A stretch of 15,597 bases of DNA from Anaerolineales bacterium. GTDB lineage: Bacteria; Chloroflexota; Anaerolineae; Anaerolineales; Villigracilaceae. Made by a program: the position numbers and the translations under genes. The stretch's first letter is position 1; each line of letters starts with the position of its first letter. The stretch lies in NCBI GenBank assembly GCA_020847355.1, contig JADLCG010000012.1:1-15597 (forward strand), read 5' to 3'. Shown piece after piece: positions 1 through 6,318 of the stretch. Below the pieces are notes generated by a model. It was not told the origin of the DNA, did not search any database, and worked only from the letters and a program-made list of their open reading frames with translations.

Positions 1-219
1 AATCCCGTAGTTGAGCGAACGCCCAAACGTAAACTCCGCCGAGGCAATCTTCACCACCTTAGCCCCAAAAGATTCGGCAATCGAAACAGTCGCGTCGGTT
101 GAGCCTGAATCGACCAAAATAATTTCAACGTCGCGCAGAGTCTGCTGTTTAATTCCTGCCAGTAAACGTCCAAGATGTTTTTCTTCGTTATAAGCGCGGA
201 TGATGAGAGAGCAATTCAT
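1..219 (-). CDS. GT2-family glycosyltransferase, N-terminal part (cut by window edge)
   Basis: This is the first 73 codons of a gene that runs off the left edge, starting at an ATG at 217-219. The protein begins MNCSLIIRAYNEEKHLGRLL, and around residues 32-42 reads VEIILVDSGSTDAT. That is the classic N-terminus of a GT-A fold family 2 glycosyltransferase: an 'S-I-I-x-x-Y-N-E' first beta strand and a 'V-D-S-G-S-T-D' nucleotide-sugar-binding strand. The DXD motif and acceptor region lie outside the window. Such enzymes transfer a sugar from a nucleotide-sugar donor, usually at the cytoplasmic face of the membrane. The gene begins 8 nt after the stop of the sulfotransferase at 1091-228, so the two are probably co-transcribed. 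The family assignment is firm. The sugar and acceptor cannot be inferred. Confidence 0.88.
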   Translation of the reverse strand, partial: MNCSLIIRAYNEEKHLGRLLAGIKQQTLRDVEIILVDSGSTDATVSIAESFGAKVVKIASAEFTFGRSLNYGI

Positions 220-227
220 ATTGGAAA

Positions 228-1091
228 TTACCAATCAAGATTTTTTTCGTAGCCTAATTTGACGAGCAGATCTCCGGCAATTTCTTTGAATATCTTTTTA
301 TGTTCGGCGGTGAAATATTTTTTCCACTCGCCCGTTTTACCGGAGCGAAAAGTCGGGGATTTTGTCGGGTTGACGGCTGATTCGAGGGAGTCGAGAATCA
401 ATTGTCGGGGAGTTTGAAGCGGAACTTTATCCAAAAGATGGTAGGCGATTTTCGTCAAAGTTTCCGGGCGGTTATGAATCAAATCTTCAAAGTGAATTGA
501 CAAGACTGCTTTTTGATCCAGCCAATTCATGTAAGGCGCGAAGCGTTCGGCGATATTTAGGAATTCAACCTCCGCTTCCGGCCTGCCTAAAATGCTCGCC
601 TTGAGTCTTTCTTCAAAACTGGAAAGCGTTTGATAATATTCATGATGTACATGCTTGGTTTCCATTTCGGCGACATAAAAAACATGCGAGACGACCACAT
701 CGCGCGGATCGCGGAAAATAAAATAAGGAATAAATTTAGGCGAGCATACTTTTTGAACGGCTTCAGCTCTGGCAAATAAATGCGCCGAGGCGATATCATT
801 GGGCTGTAAAGAATCCAGCCAGTTTAGGGCTTGCTGGGGTTCGCGCTTCTTGCCGCTCGCGCCTGCATATTCCGCATAAAATGAATGCAGGCGTTTGGCG
901 TATGGCGCAACATTTGAAAAGCCGAGTAAAATTTGGTCTAGCAGGTGCGTGCCGCTTTTCGGGAAGGAAATGCCAAGTAAAATTGGCAACTGCTTTGTTA
1001 ATTTGAAACGCGCTTTTTGAAGGCGCTTTTCAGTTTGATATAAGGTAGAACGCAGGATTGATTTTAAGCCCATGCCAATATTTAACCACAT
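228..1091 (-). CDS. PAPS-dependent sulfotransferase (paralogue 1)
   Basis: A complete 287-residue protein of the cytosolic/carbohydrate sulfotransferase fold, expected to move sulfate from PAPS to a hydroxyl or amine of an acceptor. Visible motifs: a 5'-phosphosulfate loop FPKSGTHLL at residues 43-51; a His in the SAHL stretch (H104), a candidate catalytic base; the 3'-phosphate-binding element FRDPRDVVVSHVFY at 126-139; and the C-terminal PAPS element FRSGKTGEWKKYFT at 248-261. It uses an ATG at 1091; M7 is an alternative start. No strong Shine-Dalgarno is visible. It diverges from the acyltransferase across about 50 bp and sits 8 nt before a GT2 gene. Its C-terminus (KKYFT-EHKK-F-AGDLLV-LGYEK) closely matches the sulfotransferase at 10685-9828, so the two are paralogues. 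In a glycan locus the acceptor is probably a polysaccharide or lipid-linked sugar; this is inference. Confidence 0.88.
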   Translation of the reverse strand: MWLNIGMGLKSILRSTLYQTEKRLQKARFKLTKQLPILLGISFPKSGTHLLDQILLGFSNVAPYAKRLHSFYAEYAGASGKKREPQQALNWLDSLQPNDIASAHLFARAEAVQKVCSPKFIPYFIFRDPRDVVVSHVFYVAEMETKHVHHEYYQTLSSFEERLKASILGRPEAEVEFLNIAERFAPYMNWLDQKAVLSIHFEDLIHNRPETLTKIAYHLLDKVPLQTPRQLILDSLESAVNPTKSPTFRSGKTGEWKKYFTAEHKKIFKEIAGDLLVKLGYEKNLDW

Positions 1092-1125
1092 TTTGATTGA
1101 TAAAGAGCGAAATTTTTCTAGTGAT

Positions 1126-1130
1126 AAGGA
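1126..1130 (+). promoter_or_regulatory. Ribosome binding site AAGGA deciding the acyltransferase start
   Basis: AAGGA directly abuts a TTG at 1131, leaving no spacer for that codon. The ATG at 1143 is 12 nt downstream, long but usable. This favours 1143 as the start over the TTG. Confidence 0.45.
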
Positions 1131-1142
1131 TTGTATCCGCCA

Positions 1143-1733
1143 ATGAAAAAAACCATTTTCAACACCCCGCTCCTTAGTCCGCTTTTGCGTTTTCTCAGCA
1201 ACACAATTATGCGTTTAGCGGGTTGGCGCGTAGATGGAAATTTACCGAATCTCTCAAAATATGTGTTGATCGGCGCGCCGCATACTTCAAACTGGGATTT
1301 CATCCTGTTTCTTGGAATTATTTTCCACCTCAAAGCGGACGTGCGCTACATGGGCAAAGCGGAATTGTTTCGCAACCCATTCGGTTGGTTTTTTTATTAT
1401 TGCGGCGGCGTGCCAGTGGATCGAAAAAAGTCCACTGGGTTGGTGGAACAAATGGTGGAAGCCTGCAACCAAGCCGATCGGTTTATTTTAACCATCGCGC
1501 CTGAAGGCACGCGGCATTATGTGCGCGAATGGAAGACCGGTTTTCACCGAATCGCCAAAGGCGCCAACATACCGATCGTGATGGCGAAAGTGGACGGTTT
1601 GAGAAAAACTGTCCGCGTGGGCGAGGTTTTTCACCCCAGCGACAATTTAGATGGAGATATGCGCTCAATTCAAGAATTGTTCAAAGGGTATACAGGTATT
1701 AATCCGCGGAAAAAGTACATTCAGTTGAATTAA
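1143..1733 (+). CDS. PlsC-like lysophospholipid/glycan acyltransferase
   Basis: A 196-residue protein of the LPLAT/PlsC acyltransferase superfamily. It carries the catalytic HX4D motif as PHTSNWDF (H47, D52), a PVDRKK stretch at 91-96, the acyl-acceptor motif EGTR at 121-124, and an IPIVMAKVD segment at 143-151. In this superfamily His and Asp transfer an acyl group from acyl-ACP or acyl-CoA to a hydroxyl such as that of lysophosphatidic acid. Small members with HTSNWD often sit outside core phospholipid synthesis, and the glycan setting allows a lipid- or sugar-acylating role. The start is set at the ATG at 1143, because the upstream in-frame TTG at 1131 directly touches the AAGGA. The gene is monocistronic or co-transcribed with the plus-strand gene that begins 176 nt later. 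A palindromic repeat begins 8 nt after its stop. Confidence 0.85.
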   Translation: MKKTIFNTPLLSPLLRFLSNTIMRLAGWRVDGNLPNLSKYVLIGAPHTSNWDFILFLGIIFHLKADVRYMGKAELFRNPFGWFFYYCGGVPVDRKKSTGLVEQMVEACNQADRFILTIAPEGTRHYVREWKTGFHRIAKGANIPIVMAKVDGLRKTVRVGEVFHPSDNLDGDMRSIQELFKGYTGINPRKKYIQLN

Positions 1734-1740
1734 AAGATTT

Positions 1741-1815
1741 AACCACAGAGCGCACAAAGAACATGGAGAAACCCTTCTGAAATCTCTCTGTGGACTCTGC
1801 GTTCTCTGTGGTGAA
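1741..1815. repeat. Inverted repeat with arms built of 9-bp units (AACCACAGA...TCTGTGGTG type)
   Basis: The element opens AACCACAGAG (1741-1750) and closes with CTCTGTGGT (1804-1812); ACCACAGAG and CTCTGTGGT are exact reverse complements. Each arm is an approximate tandem of nonamers, for example TCTGTGGAC, TCTGCGTTC and TCTGTGGTG in the right arm. It begins 8 nt after the acyltransferase stop. It may be a mobile or REP-like element and could fold as a 3' mRNA hairpin. The rest of the 176-bp gap to the next gene shows nothing else I recognise apart from a ribosome binding site. Confidence 0.8.
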
Positions 1816-1898
1816 TGGCTCTTTAGCCCATTCCCTTAGACACTTCCTGAATTAGTCGCTTAATAAAAAACACGCCAGCCAATCTGACTTGCCCAATC

Positions 1899-1904
1899 AA
1901 GGAG
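1899..1904 (+). promoter_or_regulatory. Strong Shine-Dalgarno AAGGAG for the acetyltransferase
   Basis: AAGGAG is followed by a 5-nt spacer and the ATG at 1910. This sets the start there rather than at the in-frame TTG at 1889. Confidence 0.8.
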
Positions 1905-1909
1905 TACGC

Positions 1910-2578
1910 ATGGACGATCAACGCCCGCCAGTTTCGGAAAACAAACTATTCAAGTTAATAATAAAAATTCTTTATGGGTTGCAAATCCCCAAACTGCTTT
2001 TACATCTCTATCTATTTTCCGCCTCATCGAACAAACGTCTCATCGAAGCGGATATAACCCGCTGGCTGGAAGCCAGATACCCCGAAAGGCTTGAAGACAA
2101 ACGACCTAGCTGGTTGGAATTGGTTTGGCTCTTATGGCGGCTCAAAGAATATCGCAATCTATTTTATTATCGCATCAAAAGAGAATCCCGCCTCTTCAGC
2201 CGGGTTTTATTAGAGCTTGCAAAAGTATTCTGCAAAGAATGCGATACTTTATTCCTTGATATAGACGAGCTAGGCGCAGGGCTTTTTCTTCAGCACGGCT
2301 ACGCCGCAAATATTGGCGCGCGAAAAATTGGAAAAAATTGCTGGATCAATCAACAAGTTGTGATCGGCTATACCGCCATAGACAAAAAACCCACGCTGGG
2401 AGATAACGTTCACGTCGCCACGGGAGCCAGAGTCTTGGGCGATATTGTGATTGGCGATAACGTCGTCATTGGGGCAAATGCAGTGGTCGTGAAGGATGTG
2501 CCGCCCAATTGCACGGTGGTGGGCGTTCCGGCGTATATTATCAAGCGGGACGGTAAAAAAGTTAGGGAAGAACTCTAA
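1910..2578 (+). CDS. Serine acetyltransferase-like hexapeptide-repeat O-acetyltransferase
   Basis: A 222-residue protein with an alpha-helical N-terminal half (residues 1-115) and a C-terminal left-handed beta-helix made of hexapeptide repeats: IGARKIGKNCWI, LGDNVHVATGARVLGDIVIGD, and then VIGANAVVVKDVPP ending VVGVPAYIIK. This layout matches CysE-like serine O-acetyltransferases, and LQHG (H129) is at the place of the catalytic His of CysE. The second active-site His that CysE carries in its RHPKI segment appears to be KKPTL here, so the acceptor need not be L-serine. CysE-like proteins inside polysaccharide clusters often O-acetylate sugars. The AAGGAG at 1899 fixes the start. Its stop overlaps that of the convergent capsule-like gene by 4 nt, so the two transcripts must overlap at their 3' ends. 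The fold is clear; the substrate is open. Confidence 0.85.
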   Translation: MDDQRPPVSENKLFKLIIKILYGLQIPKLLLHLYLFSASSNKRLIEADITRWLEARYPERLEDKRPSWLELVWLLWRLKEYRNLFYYRIKRESRLFSRVLLELAKVFCKECDTLFLDIDELGAGLFLQHGYAANIGARKIGKNCWINQQVVIGYTAIDKKPTLGDNVHVATGARVLGDIVIGDNVVIGANAVVVKDVPPNCTVVGVPAYIIKRDGKKVREEL

Positions 2579-4308
2579 TCTTTCAACAAAAAGTCACCTT
2601 GATTCAAAACGCCTTCCACAATCGCTTTCACAGACTCAGACTCGAGCAATTCATCCAACCCAAACGACTTCAACTTCGTTTGGGTAGTTCTCACAGACGG
2701 CTCGAGAAAATCTCCAAACGGCAATGACGTTTTATACAACTGATAATACAAAAACCTTCTGGCATTGCGTTTGAATTCAGCGGGGACTTCAATTTTCTCG
2801 GCAAGTAAAAACTCTTCCATTTTCTTTTTAACTTCATCTATGGTCTGCGGGAAAAACACGGTGGGATATTGCGTAAACCTCGCCTTGCCCGCGCATAATA
2901 CAGGCATGCCCATAATCGCCGCTTCCATGCCAATCGTGGAATTGTAGATCATCACAAATTTTGATTTCAAAATCAATTCATACGAACTGAGCGTTTCATT
3001 CGGCGCGATATAAATCACATTCGGCAACTCTGCGGCTTGATTAGCCTCAACCCAGCCGCCCACTGTCTCCCTGCTCGCCTTGCGGACTCGTAACTCATCG
3101 GGATGAGCGCGAATCACAAACAAAGTTTCAGGATGTTTTCTGATAATTTCTAAAGTCATATCCAGCCAGGCGAACATATCTTCAAAAACCGTATTGGCGT
3201 GCGGCTGGCTGGTATCAAAGATGACATTGGTAAAGATAGGCACAATTTGCTTGAAACCACTTGCTTTTTGCAAAAACGCTTGGTCAAGCCCTTTCATCTC
3301 CGCCCAGAATTTGATGCCCGCCATGCTAAAATCACCTTGAAAGCGCTTGGCTAAATAATCATCTAGCTTTTTATTTTGTTCAGCGTTCAATTCAAAATCA
3401 GCAGGGATATTTATCGGGTAAGCAGTCGCTTCGCCATCTGTAAAAAATGCGGTCGCGGGTTGTAATCCCACCTCATGGGTAATAACGCGAATTCCGCGTT
3501 TTTGAGCGATATATTTGGCAGTCGCTTCGGGGAAAAATTGCCCGTTAAACACAATCACGGCGCGCGGATTGGTTTCATCCAAAAATGCTGAAAACTTCCG
3601 CGCCACATTCCATGCCGATAAAATATATTCCCTTAATAAGTAACGAGTATTCTCATCATCGTTCAAGTGATGAATTCGTAAAACCCAACGCAGGGCGGGC
3701 AGGCATAATTCGCCTAATGGCAATGTCATTGCGAGGGGCGTTCTTCCCTGCACCGAACGCAGGACGGTGTGCCCCGAAGCAATCTCCTGATTAACTGGAG
3801 ATTGCTTCGCTTCGCTCGCAACGACATATTCAAATTTTGATAATTGCTCAATACCTAAATCTTGAATTTCTTTTTGAAGTTCAACGTCTCTTTCCAAACC
3901 AAACCAATTGACTTGCGACCTTTGACCTGTAACTTGTAATTTGTAACCTGTAATCTGCGCTTCAACGCCTGCATACAAACTCCCCGCCTGACTGATACAA
4001 CTCCTACACGGCATTTCTTTATACGGGTTATCTCGATTTGTCCCCAACACGCATTTGCTCATACCAGAGTTACAAGCAAAATACGCGATAGGGATTCCTT
4101 TCAAACGAAACGCCCATGAAGCCAGCAGATGAAATCCGCTGTTCCATGATAAATCATCAATGCCGGTGGAGGCTTTGAAGAAGATCACAGGTTGTCCGCT
4201 AGGTTGAGGTTCTTGCTCCGCAACTTGCTTTGCCATGCGGGCAATTTTGAAATTATTGAATCGGCGCACAAGTCCGCGTTTGAGGCGTTGGGTAAAAAAA
4301 TCTTTCAT
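2575..4308 (-). CDS. Capsule/surface polysaccharide biosynthesis protein (KpsC/LpsZ-like C-terminus), carrying in-frame repeats
   Basis: A 577-residue protein. Residues 390-480 resemble the GT-B-like C-terminal half of capsule synthesis proteins: FVIRAHPDELR (397-407), NVIYIAPNETLSSYELI (430-446), a YNSTIGMEAAIMGMPVL stretch (455-471) and CAGKARF. In this family the E-x-A-x-x-G-x-P element contacts the nucleotide sugar, and members build capsule or lipid-linked glycans in the cytoplasm. The N-terminal part has four cysteines, C79, C86, C101 and C104 (C-x6-C-x14-C-x2-C), a possible metal site. Residues 118-134 and 162-195 are encoded by repeat DNA (see the repeats at 3907-3955 and 3725-3825). 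They look like insertions between conserved blocks, since KFEY joins smoothly to LPLGELCLPALRWVLR without them. The ATG overlaps the stop of the helicase gene (ATGA). The 3' end overlaps the convergent acetyltransferase by 4 nt. The general role is likely; the linkage made is unknown. Confidence 0.75.
   Translation of the reverse strand: MKDFFTQRLKRGLVRRFNNFKIARMAKQVAEQEPQPSGQPVIFFKASTGIDDLSWNSGFHLLASWAFRLKGIPIAYFACNSGMSKCVLGTNRDNPYKEMPCRSCISQAGSLYAGVEAQITGYKLQVTGQRSQVNWFGLERDVELQKEIQDLGIEQLSKFEYVVASEAKQSPVNQEIASGHTVLRSVQGRTPLAMTLPLGELCLPALRWVLRIHHLNDDENTRYLLREYILSAWNVARKFSAFLDETNPRAVIVFNGQFFPEATAKYIAQKRGIRVITHEVGLQPATAFFTDGEATAYPINIPADFELNAEQNKKLDDYLAKRFQGDFSMAGIKFWAEMKGLDQAFLQKASGFKQIVPIFTNVIFDTSQPHANTVFEDMFAWLDMTLEIIRKHPETLFVIRAHPDELRVRKASRETVGGWVEANQAAELPNVIYIAPNETLSSYELILKSKFVMIYNSTIGMEAAIMGMPVLCAGKARFTQYPTVFFPQTIDEVKKKMEEFLLAEKIEVPAEFKRNARRFLYYQLYKTSLPFGDFLEPSVRTTQTKLKSFGLDELLESESVKAIVEGVLNQGDFLLKD
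3725..3825. repeat. 101-bp palindromic repeat element inside a coding region (copy 1 of GTCATTGCGAG family)
   Basis: The ends are GTCATTGCGAG (3725-3735) and CTCGCAACGAC (3815-3825), inverted with one mismatch. Inside lies a perfect 13-bp stem, CGAAGCAATCTCC (3775-3787) with GGAGATTGCTTCG (3797-3809), around a 9-nt loop, plus a GGGGC/GCCCC arm pair. The element is read in frame on the minus strand as capsule-protein residues 162-195 without a stop. A second copy lies at 15407-15492. Confidence 0.88.
3907..3955 (-). repeat. Degenerate heptanucleotide tandem repeat, seven units, in coding sequence
   Basis: Read on the minus strand, seven consecutive 7-mers follow a pattern near RRTTACA. The first four are GATTACA, GGTTACA, AATTACA and AGTTACA; the last three drift (GGTCAAA, GGTCGCA, AGTCAAT). 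They encode about residues 118-134 of the capsule-like protein. Seven is not a multiple of three, so gain or loss of one unit would shift the frame. Confidence 0.8.
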
Positions 4309-6317
4309 TTGGCAGGTATTTGAATAATGTCTTTTAAATCATTAGGAATTTCGCCAACATAAGTGATTATCAATCTTTGCCCCGCACGAGTAGCAGCCAT
4401 ATATATTTTGCGGGTATTTTCCAGCATTAGTTTTTCAATTTCATCATCAGATAGCCTTAAACTTTGTTCCATTTCAAATATACGATTTAATCCAACAAGA
4501 AATACCACAGGACTTTCCAAACCAGTTCCTGCGTTCAATGTTGTTACCCTTATACAATCACCAGGGATAGTTTCCTTTGGGTCAATTGCGGTTCCTTCAC
4601 CTAAACGATTATTTAATGACATAATCAATGCTTTCACACCTTCCCATTCAGAATGCAAAATCAATATATTTCGTAATGGCACACCATGATTTTTCAAGGC
4701 TTCGATTTCTGCTGTTATCCTTCCGATTTCATCTTGTGTACTTCGCAAAGAAATAAGAATAGGCAATGTGCCGTGAGGCATATTCATCAAATCAGGTTCA
4801 ATAATATCTTCATCTGCATCATTGTTTTTCACCCGCCGGCGATAAAGCAAAGTTGCAAAATTTAGGATTTCATGCGTTGATCTGTAAGAACGGCGCATAT
4901 TCTGTGTCTTTCCGCGAGCATCAATCCCTAAGGATTTCCACGAAGTTCCTCTTCCAAGAAATCCTTGAGTTGGATCAGCCACAATAAATAAATGGCTAAT
5001 TTTTGGTTTTGCAATTTGTCTAACAATATCAAACCAAATAGGAGCAAAAAACTGCGCCTCGTCAATCATTACAAAGTCATATTTTGGCAATTGGATTTTA
5101 TTTTCACGCAGGAAATTCCACATTCGCCGCGGAACATCCCCCCAATCCATTTTATTTTTCTCAATTAAATGATTTTGGTAATCACTCATTGCATCCCACA
5201 TAGCAAGACGTTGATCTTGATTTAATCTAAAACCACGACCTTTTCGCTCAGCTTGAAGGTATTTTGATTTGTCCATTGGGATTTGATCCTTGAACCAATC
5301 AATTTCACTTAATAAACTATCTATCTGGATGGATGTCTTAGTAAGTTTATTTTCCCAAACAGTTCTTGCAACATGTTCGCGTTCTGATTGTCTAATCGGA
5401 TTAGTCCATGAGTTTTCTTTTTCAGGCCAATATTGACGGCAGAAACCATTAAATGTTTTCCACGTTATATTCTTTGGCATATCCCCAGTCAATAATTTAT
5501 ATTTTGATTGGATGTCACGAATAAGTGGACGATTGTGAGTAAGAATCAAAAACTTATGGTTGGGAAAAAGAGAGTGTAACAACCTCAAACGATAAAGCAA
5601 TATTAATGTTTTTCCACTACCAGCCACTCCATTAATAATTCCCAGGTGGAAATCTTTAGAAATTGCCTTTCTATCAGATGGAAGCTCAAGGTCATTTTTC
5701 ACCGCCGCCTCTTGCAGCGCGTCTAATAAATAACCTTCTAATCCGGCAGAGTGGCGCCCAATATCCGTTGGGCGCACTGTTAATTCCTTTGGAATAACAA
5801 CTTCTGGCGTGAAAGCATAACGTAATTGTTCAAGCATAGTTGCCGTTAAACTTTCGCCATTGAACAATTCTTCCAATTGTTGGGTGGCGCCTGTTTGAAT
5901 CATTTCCTGCCCAATCCAATGAAGCTGTCTTATGCTTTCATCACGACTATCCCTCTCTAATTTTTTAGAGTGAATATTTGGAAATACGACAACTGTAACA
6001 ATCCTATCTTTTATTAACATTGGAAATTTATTTTTAAATGATTCCAAGACAAGGTTTTCTTCTTCCCCCAAAGGTTTTGCTTCGCCTAAAAGGAGCATCT
6101 GAGCCGAAGATTGAGTTAATTTTGCGACCATACTAACTTTGACAAGAATAACTTGATTATTCTTATTCAAAATCATAAAATCAGGCGCTTCCTTTTCCCA
6201 AGGCGTTAAATGATGCCATACTATATAGCTTTCAGGGAGAGATTTCAAGAAGCGATAAACTTTCAGGATTTCTGATGGTGCACTACTTAATGGTGTTGAT
6301 GGGATGATTTGCGCCAT
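4305..6317 (-). CDS. UvrD/Rep-like superfamily 1A helicase with degenerate NERD-like N-terminal domain
   Basis: A 670-residue protein with a full set of SF1A helicase motifs: Walker A GVAGSGKT (230-237), motif Ia FLILTHNR (256-263), Walker B MIDEAQ (417-422), motif III ADPTQGFLGRG (447-457), motif IV RRSYRST (475-481), motif V region VTTLNAGTGLE (591-601) and motif VI MAATRAGQ (640-647). Residues 30-110 look like a NERD (nuclease-related) domain: PDFMIL (45-50), then VILVKVS (56-62) in place of the usual I-E-V-K. The lysine (K60) remains but the acidic residue is Leu58, so nuclease activity is doubtful. It would use ATP to move along or unwind nucleic acid in the cytoplasm. It starts 1 nt after the stop of the DNA2-like helicase and its stop overlaps the capsule gene start (ATGA). 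Sampled stretches are AT-richer than the flanks. A paired defence or repair role is plausible but unproven. Confidence 0.85.
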   Translation of the reverse strand: MAQIIPSTPLSSAPSEILKVYRFLKSLPESYIVWHHLTPWEKEAPDFMILNKNNQVILVKVSMVAKLTQSSAQMLLLGEAKPLGEEENLVLESFKNKFPMLIKDRIVTVVVFPNIHSKKLERDSRDESIRQLHWIGQEMIQTGATQQLEELFNGESLTATMLEQLRYAFTPEVVIPKELTVRPTDIGRHSAGLEGYLLDALQEAAVKNDLELPSDRKAISKDFHLGIINGVAGSGKTLILLYRLRLLHSLFPNHKFLILTHNRPLIRDIQSKYKLLTGDMPKNITWKTFNGFCRQYWPEKENSWTNPIRQSEREHVARTVWENKLTKTSIQIDSLLSEIDWFKDQIPMDKSKYLQAERKGRGFRLNQDQRLAMWDAMSDYQNHLIEKNKMDWGDVPRRMWNFLRENKIQLPKYDFVMIDEAQFFAPIWFDIVRQIAKPKISHLFIVADPTQGFLGRGTSWKSLGIDARGKTQNMRRSYRSTHEILNFATLLYRRRVKNNDADEDIIEPDLMNMPHGTLPILISLRSTQDEIGRITAEIEALKNHGVPLRNILILHSEWEGVKALIMSLNNRLGEGTAIDPKETIPGDCIRVTTLNAGTGLESPVVFLVGLNRIFEMEQSLRLSDDEIEKLMLENTRKIYMAATRAGQRLIITYVGEIPNDLKDIIQIPAK

Positions 6318-6318
6318 G

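Noticed and set aside
1131..1142. TTG start for the acyltransferase
   Set aside because: The AAGGA directly touches the TTG with no spacer, whereas the ATG at 1143 is reachable and begins a typical MKK N-terminus.
3725..3955. CRISPR array or remnant
   Set aside because: There are no equal-length repeats with unique spacers, only one palindromic element and a 7-bp tandem tract inside a gene.
2575..4308. Pseudogene status for the capsule-like gene because of repeat insertions
   Set aside because: The frame stays open from ATG to stop, and conserved C-terminal motifs are intact, so it is more likely functional with extra loops.
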